From assembly GCA_026120035.1 (NCBI GenBank), contig JALRME010000026.1:372001-436000 (forward strand): a DNA stretch of 64,000 bases, written 5' to 3'. Source of the DNA: Coleophoma eucalyptorum. Lineage: Eukaryota; Ascomycota; Leotiomycetes; Helotiales; Dermateaceae. The position numbers and the translations under genes are program-made. Shown piece after piece: positions 33,907-46,262 of the stretch (position 1 is its first letter; each line of letters starts with the position of its first letter). The notes beneath the pieces were generated by a model. That model did not search any database. It saw nothing but the letters and a program-made list of their open reading frames with translations, and was not told the DNA's origin.

Positions 33907-34953
33907 ATGGAAGTCCCAGCAAACTTACCGAGTCTCGTAAAAGAGAGGTTCGACGCAGCCAAAGAGACCGGTGCTCTAAATTTCTATCCAACACAAGTTG
34001 CAGTTCTCCAATGTGGTGAACGTCTCATCCCTGTATGCAATTCAAATCCTCCTGTCCATGGCTCTATATCCTGACGCCAAGTCATACAGTTCCAAGTACG
34101 ATTTTCACCAGCCTTGGCCAATAAACCAAAGGCAGACAAACCCAAGGATTCTAAGAAATCCTTTGATCCTTTCCTCGATCCGCCCCAAGATCTCCTCGTG
34201 TGTGAGCTACCGCCGAACCATATCATTGTCCTTAATAAATTTGCCATCGTACCCGAACACTTTATACTCGCGACGAAAGGGTTCAAGCAGCAGACCCACC
34301 TGCTTGAGGAGGAGGACTTGGCTGCTGCGTATGCGTGTCTGACAGCTTATAGAGGGCATGGAAATCTCTTTGGCTTTTTCAATTCCGGCGAGCACTCTGG
34401 TGCCAGCCAGCCTCATAGGCACATACAATTTCTGCCAGTGCAGTCGATGAAAAGGGGCACAGGTGATGAGGTTTGGCAGCCTCTGGCCGACTCTCTTGCT
34501 GCTGTTGCACCAGCACCCGATTCTGAACTTCCTTTTGCCTACTTTGCGGAGAAATTGCCCCAGAACCCAAGGTCGTCAGATCTTCACCAAATATACAAGC
34601 TGCTTTATGAAAATGCCTGCAAAGCAGTTCGAGCATATATTGCAAGAAATCCTGGTTGTGAGTTGCAGCTAAAGGATGAGCAAGATGGTTCGTCGGCTAT
34701 AAGTTATAATATTGGTCTCACGGATGAAGTGATGGTCTTATGTCCACGAATCTCGGAAGGGAAGACCATCCTTGACAAAGACGGAAATCTCGTCGGCCCA
34801 ATAGCTCTCAATGGCACAGTACTAGCAGGTACTCTGCTTGTCAAGAGTGAGGCCGAGTGGGCAGCCTTGAAGGAAGATAAGTCCAAACTCGTGAGTATCT
34901 TAGCAGCTATTGGTATTCCTCCAGCTCCTCATCACATGGATGGAAACCTATGA
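33907..34953 (+). CDS. apa2: Ap4A phosphorylase / ATP adenylyltransferase (Apa1/Apa2 family)
   Basis: Cytosolic enzyme that splits diadenosine tetraphosphate with phosphate to ATP and ADP. Exons 33907-34032 and 34090-34953, with a 57-base intron, give 329 residues, typical of the family. MEVPANLPSLVKERFDAAK opens the protein; FQVRFSPALANKP spans the exon junction; DPFLDPP and NKFAIVPEHFILATK are conserved. GEHSGASQPHRHIQFLPVQ is the HIT-like active-site motif, with its His pair. The C-terminal SYNIGLTDEVMVLCPR and ending GIPPAPHH are also family features. An in-frame ATG lies 36 codons upstream at 33799 without an intervening stop; I prefer the downstream ATG because it matches the usual family start. 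Active-site residues are intact. Confidence 0.95.
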
Positions 34954-35099
34954 CCCAGGTAGCATTCAATTCGTACAAAAATATACATATACTCTATTCA
35001 CGACAAGGTCACATGAAAAACTTTACTCCAATGACTGAAATTCACCAAGATAATCTATGCCCCACGTACCCATACATTTTGACAACAGTCGCTAGCGCA

Positions 35100-36906
35100 T
35101 CAGTTTTTACTATGAATTTCATCCCATTTCTTCCGGCAAGTAGCGTTACCAAAAAGATATGAGCCTCCATGACTGGCAATATATTCGGCCACTTGCTTCC
35201 ATGGAACTCGAGTCCTTGACCCTCCCGAACTCTGGCTCAGCTTCCGAACAGCTTTCTTGAGTAGCCGGACCTATAAATGGGGACTTAGCAATGGTATTGA
35301 TGGTCAGGATATATATACTAACATCATTTTCACTCCACTCTGGCCTCCTCACACGCGCATTCTTAGCTTTCGTGAGAGTCCTAAACCGGCCTCGCAGTGT
35401 GGATTCTGCTTCAATGAACTTTCCTTGCCGACGAATCTCTTTATAAGACATTCCAGCCAACTTAGCCTTTACGAGGAAGTCGTCCTTTGCACTACGTTCT
35501 TGTGGCTGCTGTGGATTCGATATTCTTGGCTTCAGCGACTTCTTTTCGCCCTTCTCGACAAGCCTCAGCTCGTCCTTCAAAGCTGACTTGCGAGGCTTCC
35601 ACTCGTCGTCTTCGTCATCCGAAGATGACGAAGATGACGATTCTTTAGCTATTGCGGTCACTTTAGACGAACGTCTCTTGACGTACTCTTCGTTAGTATT
35701 ACTGACACTGCTTCTGAGTGCGGAGTCCGTGTGAGCATTGATTTCAGGACGATTTGGAAGCAAGCGTCGCCGATGGGAGGAGCGTGTTTGGAGTGTTTCT
35801 ACGACGGAAAGCACCTCACGACCCGAATGGTCTACAGCATTAGCATCCTTGGTGTCTGACAAAGAACCGAAGGCATCGTGACTAGAGCTAGAGGCAGACG
35901 ATACCCAAAGCTTGGCAGAAGAGTATTGCTGCGGAGAAATATATCGTGTTGCAGCTGAGTGCATGTCCCAATTTGTCAATGGACTCTTGGCACTGTTCCA
36001 TACTTCCAAGTCTTGATGTGCAGCCTCATACTTGGGTAGATCTTCATTGGATCGAGGTAGAGAATAGGCAAGGTGGTAGGGGTCGATGTTGCTTTGCAAA
36101 TCCTGTGGCCACCACGCGGACGTCGCTGACTGGGCTTGGATACTCGTCAAATCGTATCCAATGGAGCGTGAAGAGTCTAACGAATTGGAAGTCGACGAAG
36201 AGTAACTGCTGTGCTCGGTACTTGGGCTGGTTAGGTGAAGGTTGAAAGAGTCATCAAGAATAGAGGGGCTCGTAGTAAGATAAGAAGATTGGGGCTGAGC
36301 TAGGGCCATCGATGATGGGGATGGAACAGGTTTAATACATGGTTCGTTAATGGATCGATAATGCTGATTCTTTGACATATTTCCTCCGTTGGCGACCGGT
36401 GCAAAGTTATCTCGTCTGCTCAAGTAAGGCTGTCCTGGTATTGGACTTGTCTGATCATCAAAAACTCTCAAACCTGCAACCATCTGCTCGGCATATAGAG
36501 GAAGTGTTGAAAGTCGGCGGTGCCCATTTGGTTGATTCTGATACCCATGGCAAGGCTGATTCCTTGAGAACGTTGAGTTCTGAGATTGGAAGATACAACT
36601 TGGATCTTGGAAGTATCTATGATAGACGGTGGCTGGCTGGTAGGTTTGTGAATAAATGTTGAGTTCCTCAATGTTGGGGCAATTTACTGGAATGGTTTCG
36701 TTCCCTCCATAATCATCAGCGAGATGATCCCAGCAACTCTCTGGAGTAGAGTCCAAAGAAGCAGCATCTCTAAAGTCAGCCCAAGCGTTTACTCCGTTGT
36801 TGGTCATATCGACAGGTCTTTTCCCAGGTTGCAAAACTTCCGCTCGCGAAAGAACAAAGGTTTCGCAGCCGGACAAGACAGGGCGGAGATGTGCGTTAAT
36901 AAACAT
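35100..36906 (-). CDS. Myb/SANT-like DNA-binding protein
   Basis: Two exons on the minus strand, 36906-35323 and 35270-35100, split by a 52-base intron with a GTTAGT donor, encode 584 residues. The first 430 residues are Ser/Gln/Asn/Pro-rich and disordered, followed by a Ser and acidic run (KESSSSSSSDDEDDEWKP). The C-terminal 120 residues form a Myb/homeodomain-like unit: DDFLVKAKLAGMSYKEIRRQ, then STLRGRFRTLTKAKNARV, RRPEWSENDV, and after the intron RLLKKAVRKL, VPWKQVAEYIASHGGSY and FGNATCRKKWDEI. The intron interrupts the second helical block, so the domain is only seen after splicing. Most likely a nuclear transcription factor with the DNA-binding part at the end; targets are unknown. The ATG at 36906 is the first in the frame, but a later Met could serve. 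It converges on the Ap4A phosphorylase gene over 146 bases. Confidence 0.85.
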
Positions 36907-39836
36907 CTTGGTTCCGCTTCACCGCTCTAGATATCTGGAACTGTTTCTCTTGAGGTAGCTCTACGTTCTATGTCTTTCTCTTGCTGCTCGGCTAACAAAT
37001 GCGCACCTTTGCTGTCAAGAACCGATGGACTTTGCCTCCTGCAGCTCTTTTGCAGTCGCACTCAAACAGATGGAGTAGCGGTCTGGACAAAGAGGATAGC
37101 AGGAAGAATCTTGTGCCAGTCACTCTTGGCCCGTAAAAATGTGGATATGCTTGGTGTAAACGTGGAAGATGTTTAGTTGTACTTGTTTCTATTGTCCAGC
37201 CTTTATCCAGTCCAGTATATCTTGCTTGCGCAATATACACAAACTATTATATTCGAACGAAACCATCCATCAGCCATTGCCACACAACCAGCAGAGACCA
37301 TTAATGCTTACCTGAAGCGAAGGTGCGCTGCCAGATCACAGGATTACCAGACTTTTACTCCAGGTTTAAGGGGCTTTGCAGAAGACTTGACGGTAGCCGA
37401 GGGAAACCTTCCTTCATGGAAGACGATACGTACAAAGACTATGCACAGAAGAAAATATGTAAGAAAGCCTCGTTGAGACGAAGGATACACTGTCGGTCGA
37501 GGAGACAAAGGAGTAGACGCATCATATAAGACATCTTGAGTAGACCCGTGTATCGCCACAGCTTGATACGTCTGATATGGAGAGCTCAACGGAGTCCTAA
37601 TTCCTGATAGAAAGGTCCGTGAGTTGCTCATACACCCAGAGGTAATGTCTACACTCCCACTTTACTAAAGATAATTCTCTCTTGAGCATCCTCTACGGCA
37701 CTTTAATCTGGAAGACCGGGATATCCGACTCTCACGGACCCTTCTTCACAGAGATATTCCGCATACCTTGAAAATGCTCTGATCTTCTTGATACTTAGAG
37801 GCTCTTCATAGGTAGGAGACAGTTATGCTTTTATCACTTCTCATACTTACCTTTACCGGTAGGTCTAATGATCTCTCTGTGGGTCTCCAGTCGATTAATG
37901 TAAGTCCCACCCCATTCGTACAAGGACACCAGATTTCAGTCTACTTACTAAAACGGCAGCCAGTAAAAATCCTAGTGCCTCTGCAAGTATCCAGGACGCA
38001 AGAACGGCGAATAAACACGTTCGTCTTGAACTTCATCCCATTGCTAACCGTAGATGATGCAACCACCCTTTGCCGACCCATAGTCCCCAGATATGTGGAC
38101 GACATGCCGCTGACGAATGGCTGTTGATGCTCCCCTGCCCTGACAGAGAGGCGACCAGACCAGCAATATGTTACACGGTGTTGTATTTGTTTATATATCC
38201 TATCAGCCGAAGTTCAAAGGAAGGTTGAAGCGAGTGGGCCGAGATATTCTGCTGGTCCCATTAGACTATTTTGCTATGACCGAAAGACGTCGCCCAATGA
38301 TTTTGGTCGGCAAACAATTCATCATCGCCTTCTGCGCTTACAGTGAACTAATTCGAGGCTTGCTCGTCGGTCTCATCTTTCCGTCTCGGTTCCCTGGAAT
38401 GAAGCCCTGTGGTGATCCACAAGGGTTCCCCATGGGCGTGCATATTCTCCGGGAAGCGCATGGCTTTCATTCTTCCCGGTAGCAAATACCCTGGGACTCA
38501 ACTTCCGGTCTCTAGCCGTGGTTTCGATTAATGTCGACCTGGGTTCGTTGCAACTTATAGTTAAACATACGGGCAAGATTCCATAAGCCTGTATGCTGGC
38601 ATCAATAGCTGCCTCATCATTCTGTATGTTCACAAGACCACTACCTGTTTCAACTTTGTAGCCATCCCAACAGCGTCCTCGCGATATTCCCCAGCCCTTA
38701 CCCGTAAGCGAGCCGAGCCGATCCGATCAAATCGAGATGGCTAGAGCTGCACTTTGGCAAGAACATGCGTTACACAAGCCAAGCATAAACATCAAACAAG
38801 TTCAACGGCCTTCCACGGTCTTCATGTGGTGAAAAAGAAAAGGAAACGGGAACTCGTGTCGGTTCATGCTTGTACTTCTTCTTCTGGCATAGCTATCAAA
38901 CAACAGACATGCAAGCGTTGAATGCCTTGTTTGTTCTCTGCGGGATGTCTGCCCACGTTTTTTCCCTTACTTTCCGGCGGCTCTTTCGAAGAGTAAATGA
39001 ATGGCCTTTCAAGATCTTCATGTATGATTTTTCATGGCTACCTATAGCTATTCTTTATCAATTCTGGCCGACAAATATCTTCTCGGCGAGTTAACTACTC
39101 AGTTTCTTGTCCTTCTTTAATTTCTTTTCAAATATGTGATCAACTCAAGGATGCCTAATTTCTTTAGCACGGAGGGTTACAAGGGCTCGAAATCTAGTCA
39201 TATATCAGTCAGACTATCATTTATGTCATTTGTTTCCTTGAGGTTGGGCCATGACCTATCGGCACAACGGCTTCCTTGGTTGGCTAGACACAACCCTTCT
39301 CTATGTTCTACAGATTGGAATAAACTAGATCCGATTGCACTAGATTGATGCAGCTATGCTAATGTCATGAATATCTAAACCGGGGTAGACTGAGACCTAG
39401 ACAAGAGACATGAGATATGCTCTCTTAGGGCGTCTAAGCCATATCTGCACTTCGAGCAGCCCAGCCGAGACGGAGAGAGAAATGCGGAGAAGCTGTGCTT
39501 GGAGAAGATTTGTAGCATAGTTCACCCATAGAGTCGCCGTGCCTTGATCCGGGGATTTCGTAGGGTCATGTGAGAATACAACGATAGTGTTGAGTAGATC
39601 AACCTCGTAGAGCATATGGAATCAAAGCACGTTTTGACTTAGTATCCATGGCTTGCATTTCTTATTTGCCTGTAGTACAGCTTAACATTGTACTTGCTAG
39701 TGTTTATTGGAAGTTTTGGACAACCAACCACGCCTGTCTGATTGTATCTCACTTCAACCATACAAAGCATAAAACAAAAACCCAAATCTATTGAGCAGGA
39801 AAATTAAGAATTATAATAAAGCTCTTCCTCGCATTG

Positions 39837-39847
39837 CCCCCCCCCCC
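39837..39847. repeat. Poly-C tract (11) followed by A8
   Basis: A run of eleven C is directly followed by eight A. Confidence 0.85.
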
Positions 39848-39954
39848 AAAAAAAACCTGGGCAATAGAGTAAAGAGTTTTTGTTCATTGCGCTAAGACTA
39901 TAGATTCATGCACCGAAACAGCAGTCTTCAGATTCTGAAGTCCCGTATCTTTTA

Positions 39955-39968
39955 CCCCCCCCCCCCCC
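39955..39968. repeat. Poly-C tract (14)
   Basis: A run of fourteen C lies 108 bases after the first C tract, about 70 bases beyond the stop of the dehydrogenase gene and so in its likely 3' UTR or terminator region. Confidence 0.85.
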
Positions 39969-40035
39969 GGAAGAGAGATTGGAGAAAATGGCGGCAAACG
40001 AAAACGAAAGAGAAAGAATGCTCGTCCTTAAAGCG

Positions 40036-40923
40036 TCAGCATGCCCAACCTCCATCAGCCACAATCACAGCTCCCGTGGTGAAAGTACTCTCCGGCCCAA
40101 GCAGGAAAGCAATACTGTACCCCATCTTACAAAGTTAGCTGTGGTATCCAGGACCTTGGAAATTTGCACCCTTACCTCTTCAGCAGTTCCCACTCGGCCC
40201 ATAGCTGACATTGGCCCTTTCCGGACAGCCTTGGACTGGCTTACTAGTGGTGTGTCGATACTGCCCGGTGCTAGGGCGTTGACTCTGATACCTCTTGCTC
40301 CTGACGCCACGTGAGGCTCTGGTTTTGTAGGGTAATAAAGGAAACTCACCGTTTTCTTTGGCTGCCGTTCTGGTTAAACCGATCACAGCATGTTTGGTTG
40401 CTACATAAGCACCTGTTTCCGTAAAACCTTATCCCCCGTCAATGACACTGAATCATGTCAAGTATCTGGGCAGCTCACCAACCAGGCCTTGAATCGAAGC
40501 CATATTTACAATGGACCCACCATCCACAATCTTCCCCAGTTCCGCTCGGAGACAATACATCAACCCGGTCAGATTGACTGCCAGCAAACGATCCCACTCA
40601 TCATCCTCGAGCTGCGCAACTGTGCGCACCCCATGATGATTGCCCAGAATCCCCGCGCAGTTCGCTGCGCCGTCCAGTCGTCCATACTTCTCAACTACGG
40701 CTTCGATCCACGCATTCACTTCGGACGAGTTGGTCACTTCCAAACGTGTGATCATGAATTCGGCCTTTTGAAACTGGAAATAGGTCGATGCTTCTCCTAG
40801 GGCTCTGGGGTTCACGTCGGCGATTGCGACGACTGCTCCCCGGCTAGACAGGATCTTGGCCGCTGCGAGCCCGATTCCTGATGCCCCGCCAGTGATGGCG
40901 ATGATTTTTCCTTGCATGGACAT
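40036..40923 (-). CDS. Short-chain dehydrogenase/reductase (classical SDR)
   Basis: NAD(P)-dependent oxidoreductase with a Rossmann fold. Four exons on the minus strand, 40923-40479, 40412-40350, 40300-40176 and 40125-40036, encode 240 residues, the size of a classical SDR. Motifs are the cofactor loop TGGASGIG, IADVNP after beta-2 (the Asp favours NAD over NADP), NCAG, the catalytic Ser region SIVNMASIQG, the active-site YVATK, and the substrate-loop start NALAPGSIDTPL. The C-terminus TTGAVIVADGGWAC fits the family. The segment between exons 3 and 4 reads TAEEMGYSIAFLLGPEST, needing an acceptor at GTAAG, which is less typical but keeps the frame. Substrate cannot be told; fungi have many such genes. 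No biosynthetic cluster surrounds it. Confidence 0.9.
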
Positions 40924-41899
40924 ATTTGTAGGTTGGAACTTTAGTACGAATATGGATGATTTGGACTAAGGGAATGAATTTTGATTTTTCGACCGCTAGA
41001 ATTGACGGGCTGAGATGCGAGAATGAGGGTGGTTTTCAAGCAGGCCATGGATTGAAGCAGACGAGGAGGGTAACTTGTACTTTGTTCATGTCCTACAGCT
41101 CCTCCTCTGACTTGGCCATGTTTGCCTTTGTGCTGCTGAGCTACTTGAGGTTGTGCCTTTCTGCTGTACTGCCTACCACATATCTATGTAACCCAAGATA
41201 CTTGTCACGCCCAACGGCTTAGGGCTGTGAGATAACTGACAGAATCAACCAATGCGGTTTAATCGCTGAACTGAAATTGTTGCCTGAGACAAATTCACAG
41301 GCCGCGCTCAGGTGTTGAAGTTGACACATGTGTTGACGAGCTTTGCTGTGGGGCACCAAAAGTCCACGACAGAGTTGACTCGGAACATTTCTCAATCAAA
41401 GAGCATGTTCGAAAGAAATTGAATCTCGCGATTCCACTCGGAAGCGCAGGCATCGCCAAAGGTAAAGCTGGAGTGCAGGAGTGGGTTGTACCCAGTTTTC
41501 TAGCTTGGAGAGGATCCCCATAATATCCCATACTATGCTTGCGGTACAGTACCTGCGTTGCATAACTCCTACATAAGCCCTTGCATTAGATGCATTAATG
41601 CAGGAATACATTGGATACCCCACACATTTCATCATCGCTTGTCACAGCCCAGATGTCGAAACAGCAGGGGTGAAGGTACCGAGTCAGGACGGACGGATGT
41701 GACGGTGCAACGTCTTGTGACTGACCAAAGCTACCATTTGTTGTCCACATGTTCAACCTTCCAAGTTTTTCAGTGTCTTGTTGTACTTCCTTTCATCAGT
41801 CGTTTGCAGTTCATCTTGGAGAGAGTTTTATAGCTTCATCCACTTCCATGTGATCGACACCTCCCCAGCTATACCCCACACTCCATATTTACAGTAACT
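40924..41899. other. Divergent intergenic region between SDR and glutaminase
   Basis: About 1 kb containing both promoters. Small ORFs on either strand (41295-41531, 41558-41833) show no motif. No repeat is seen. Confidence 0.45.
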
Positions 41900-44512
41900 A
41901 TGCGCTGGACGACATGTTTGACAGCTGTAGCTGCAGCTATTGCCGTAGAAGCTTCTACCTTGACCCCGCCTGTTCTACCCTTGATTGTTCGGAATCCGTA
42001 CTTGAGTGCATGGCTGGGAACTGCTAGAGACCTGCCATGGGATCGCTGGCCGATATTCTGGACCGGCCAAGAGGTATGTCTGTCAATAGCTGATTGAGGA
42101 ACTCTGACGGCTGACAAGTTGGGACAGATTGGTCTCGGAGTTCTCGCAGCTGTCCCGAGCTCGGATACGGTGTATCCTTTGCTCGGCAGACCACACGATT
42201 CACTGCCTAAGAATGGACAAAAGTAGACATCTTAGGTTCCTGCAGAAACTGGCTCGCTAACAATTTACAGATTCAACGTCTCCTATCCTACCTACGTCGG
42301 TGCCACGTTTGATGCGTCTACTACGAACCTTACCTACAAGTTACCTGCCTCGATATCTTCCGAAGACTCTGTCGAAGTCATTCTATCCTTTCTCTCGCCA
42401 ATTACGCCTACCTCTACCCTCCGACAATCGATTCCTGCTTCGTATTTAACCGTACATGTTAGCGGGAGTTTCAACGTTGATATCTACATTGATTTGAATG
42501 GTCTCTGGGTCAGTGCGAATCGAGGCAATGATATTGAATGGTCTTTCAGTCAAGATGACGATCCAGATGACAAGAAGAAGGCACCACTTAAGACCTGGAA
42601 GATTCAGCGACGAACCCAGCAGCTTCTTACCGAGGATGCCGATCGCGCTGAATGGGGCACTTTGCATTTCACTGGACCTGCCGACGTCCAGCATGAGGCC
42701 GGAACCTCTGCACTCCTTCGTCAACGATTCTCTAAGACCGGAACACTGCAAAATCTGATTGACAGGAACTTTCGCAAGATCATGGATGAAGAACCTGTCT
42801 TTGCGTTTGCGAAATCTTTTATCTTGAATGGCAGTTCTTCTACTGGCACTAGGTCTTATGATAGTGTGCTGTTCACAATTGCACACATCCAGGATCCAGT
42901 TGTTCAGTTTGCATCTGCACGGGGTTTGACTTATATGCGACCTCTCTGGGCATCATACTTCCAGTCTGCCGACGAGGTATTGCGCTATCATTACTACGAT
43001 TTCGGAAATGCCTTCACTCTTGCCAACAACTATTCTACTCAGCTTGCCACTGATGCGTTGAAGTCTGGCTCAGAAGACTACAAGGACATTGTTGCACTCA
43101 GTGCACGTCAAGTCCTCGGAGCCACTTCATTTTCCGGCACCCCGGATGATCCAATCATCTTCTTGAAAGAGATCTCCTCCAATGGGAATTTCCAGACAGT
43201 GGATGTCATCTTCCCAGCCTTCCCCTTCTTCCTATACACCAATCCTAGATGGCTAGCTTATTTGCTAGAGCCTCTGATTGAATATCAATTAAGCGGACAG
43301 TATCCAAATGACTACTGTATACATGACCTTGGTGCGCATTTCCCAAATGCCACTGGACATGCTGATGGCAACGATGAGTACATGCCGGTCGAAGAATCTG
43401 GAAATTTCCTGATCATGGCGTTGGCTCTGACGAATTCTTTAAAATATGATACCAAGCCTGCCAGTATCTGGCAAAACATGGGAGATGAAGGCATACATGA
43501 CCAAGCTCTCAAAGCCGCTTTCCCATTATATACCGACAGCAAAGGAATGGATGATTCGTTCGGCGGACCCATTAATGCTAAGGGTGAGAGGCAAGCTCGC
43601 AAATGGGCAGAGCGAACGTACAGTTTGCTTAAGCAGTGGACTGTCTACCTCATCAAAGAAGGCTTGATTCCAAAACACCAGCTTTCGACAGATGACTTTG
43701 CTGGGCCGCTTGCAAACATGACCAACCTTGCCTTGAAAGGTATAATTGGAATTCGAGCAATGAGCGAAATTGCTGAACTTGTAGGCGAACCTGAGGAGGC
43801 CCAGTACTACCGCAACATCTCAGATGTCTACGTTAAGAAATGGCAAGAGCCCGGAGGATTTGGTATGTCTCGAGACGGCACTCATTTCAAGCTCGCATAT
43901 TCTTGGTATGGGTCCTGGTCAACATTGTACAACTTGTTTGCAGACTCGTTACTTTGCTTCCACCTACCATCATCAAGCCCTCTGGATGCTGTTGTACAGA
44001 ACCAAAGGCCACTGATTGCAGAAGGTGCATCAAGGACTGCTTTCATAGATGAAAGAGTGTATAAGATGCAGAGTGATTGGTACCACTCAGTTCGTCAGAA
44101 ATACGGCTTGCCTCTCGATAGTAGACATCTCTATACCAAAACGGATTGGGAATTCTTCGCCGTCGCAGTAGCAAGCGACAGTGTCCGAGAGGAAATTGTC
44201 CAGTCAATCGCTCTCTGGGTCAATGAGACGACAACAGATCTGCCCATGACCGATCTTTATGACACCGAATGTAAGTCGTGAACATGTTAAAGATGGAGTA
44301 TCAATACTGATTTTGTGGTTACAGATCCAGGCTGGCCAGGGATCAATTTCAAAGCACGACCCGTTGTTGGTGGATCTTTCGCCTTCCTTGCGCTTGAGAG
44401 GGCATGTGACGGGAAAGCCGTTGCTGGTCTTTCATTCTTAAATGAGGTCTCAAAGCCCTCTGCCTTACAGATGAAGGATGAAGTCAGACAAAAGGGGGAT
44501 GGTGAATTGTGA
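41900..44512 (+). CDS. gtaA: Secreted glutaminase A (GtaA family)
   Basis: Extracellular glutaminase that converts L-glutamine to glutamate and ammonia, of the fungal GtaA type (DUF5127, DUF4965 and DUF1793 regions). Four exons, 41900-42073, 42128-42222, 42271-44270 and 44325-44512, encode 818 residues. The N-terminus MRWTTCLTAVAAAIAVEAST is a signal peptide. Conserved segments are PLIVRNPYLSAWL, LSFLSPITPTSTLRQSIPAS, SVLFTIAHIQDPVVQFA, PIIFLKEISSNGN, then DVIFPAFPFFLYTNPRWLAY, HDLGAHFPNATGHADGNDEY and MPVEESGNFLIMALAL. The last exon encodes KARPVVGGSFAFLALE and a short tail. Several NxS/T sites (NGSSS, NATG, NETT) fit a secreted glycoprotein. Length and order match the family. Introns are 48-54 bases, and the 5' exons are reconstructed from splice signals. 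Confidence 0.94.
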
Positions 44513-45168
44513 CTACCATGATAGTGCAGTGGACGTTTTGGGACTGGCCTGTATATGACATGGATACACTTGTAGCAAAAGAGATCATCTGGTGTATGAA
44601 AGGCCGTGATTAAGTAAGGTAAACGTCGTGACATTAGCAATTATTTTCGCCTCCTTGTATGAGCTTGGTCTCAGAACCGCATTGGGACACCTCATTCCAC
44701 AAAAGGAGCGAATACATAAGTCTGGCCTTGCAATATAATTCTAGAACAGCCATCAATCGTTGAGAAAGCCGCACGACCGAAAAGGAACCTCATCTACACT
44801 CTACTACGTTTTCGGAAGCAATCAAAGCACATGCTCCTGAAGTTCAGACGCGACAGTGATTGACCCCAGAACGCACAATCCCTGTCTGCCTGCCTAGGAC
44901 TAGCGTGCTTTCACTAGCGTGGTTTTGCGCAGGCCTAGCTTGTACTTTTTGTTGCGAGGTTTCCTCTCCTTCTTTCACGACCATCAACAACTACAAGCTA
45001 CTGGTGTTACTTCATCGGTACTTCAACTTCCTTCACTCCTTCGATCTATTCTCATTTCTTCTTGTGCCTGGTACTACTTGAGCAAGCTCGCTCGAGATCA
45101 GTGCGCTTCCCAAAACCCCAATCTTACATCATCTTCTCGCCTTCCTCGTCAAAACAACAACACCAAAC
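44513..45168. other. Intergenic region with leader of the RRM/SR gene
   Basis: The 3' region of the glutaminase gene and the promoter/leader of the next gene. The last 250 bases are strongly C/T-rich, as expected for a highly expressed fungal gene. No gene is called. Confidence 0.5.
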
Positions 45169-46262
45169 ATGGCTTCCATGGATTATGAGAACGAGAATGG
45201 CACTCGTTATGAGGGTACGCGTTCAAAATCAGCTTCACCCATCCACAATTTCTCAACTGCATATGACATGAAGCTTACTCTCAATCAACGCACAGATGAG
45301 GCTCCTCGATACGAAGGTCGTGAACGCAGCGCATCACCACGCCCAACTCGTCGCAATGAGAGCCCTCGCGGTCCTCGTCGCTCAGCTTCACCCAATGGCA
45401 ACGGCCATGCTGACAGCCGGTTTGTATTTCTAGATCGTTACTTGACAACTTTAGTCTGACTCTCACAGTGGTCCCCCAAAGAGTGACCGTGGACCTCCAG
45501 CAGACGACGGCGCAGTCAACCCAGGATCAAACCTGTTCGTCACTGGCATCCACCCTCGTCTCTCTGAGCCCGAGGTTACTCGTCTCTTCGAGAAGTACGG
45601 TGACGTCGAGAAGTGCCAGATCATGCTTGACCCCCACACCAAAGAGTCCCGTGGCTTTGGTTTCGTCAAGATGGTCACTGCTGAGCAGGCTGATGCCGCT
45701 AAGGAGGGTCTTCAGGGCGAGGTTATTGAAGGCAGAACTTTGAGCATTGAGAAGGCTCGTCGTTCCCGCCCACGCACCCCAACCCCAGGCAAGTACTTTG
45801 GTCCACCAAAGCGAGGTAAGTATCTCGAATCCCGAATATCCCTCACCACTTAACCAAATCTCAGATGACCCTCGTGGTCCACCTCCCCGTTTTGGCGACC
45901 GCTACGACGACCGTCGTGGTGGCGGTTATCGTGGCCGTGATGACTATGGAGGAGGATACCGAGGATACCGGGGCGATGACCGTGGTGGCGACCGAGGCTA
46001 TGGCCGACGTGACCGAGATGACGGTTACGGCCGAGTGGACAGATATGGTGGAGGTCGTGACGACCGATATGGACGAGGAGGTGATGACCGCCGCGGAGGT
46101 GGAGGCTACAGTGATCGTTATGAGCGTGGAGACCGTGATGGCCGTTCTCGTGACGCTGCTCCACCAGCTCAATATGGTGACCCAGCTCCTCGTGTCGAGC
46201 CCAGAGAGCCATACGGAGGTAGAGACTACGATGATGACAGATATTCCCGTAATTATCGTTGA
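45169..46262 (+). CDS. RRM and RGG/SR-type RNA-binding protein (Tra2-like)
   Basis: Nuclear RNA-binding protein of the Tra2/SR type, probably a splicing regulator. Four exons, 45169-45214, 45296-45419, 45469-45815 and 45865-46262, give 304 residues. The N-terminus is Arg/Ser-rich (RERSASPRPTRRNESPRGP). One RRM follows: NLFVTGIHPRLSEPEVTRLF (RNP2) and KESRGFGFVKMV (RNP1), with the last strand near RTLSIEKARRSRPRTPTPG. The C-terminal 130 residues are an RGG/RDD-rich tail (YDDRRGGGYRGRDDYGGGYR and so on). Intron 1 (45215-45295) is 81 bases, divisible by three, and has no stop, so its retention adds 27 in-frame residues. Splicing joins TRYE to DEAPRYEGRE and removes a divergent insert, so I take the spliced form as main. 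A single RRM flanked by RS and RG tracts resembles Tra2 but could be another SR-like factor. Confidence 0.88.

Larger units (their letters stand above)
36907..40035. other. About 3.1 kb gene-poor interval with two poly-C tracts
   Basis: No ORF here has a recognisable motif or credible exon structure. Candidates looked at include 37344-37631 (minus), 37825-38127 and 38168-38482 (plus). The right end carries two C homopolymers (39837-39847 and 39955-39968). The interval is flanked by two minus-strand genes, so it holds the Myb-like gene's promoter and the 3' end of the dehydrogenase gene. It may contain decayed genes or noncoding transcripts. Confidence 0.4.

Noticed and set aside
37344..37631. 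95-codon minus-strand ORF in the large gap
   Set aside because: Protein-like composition but no recognisable domain or supporting splice pattern; overlaps an equally long plus-strand ORF.
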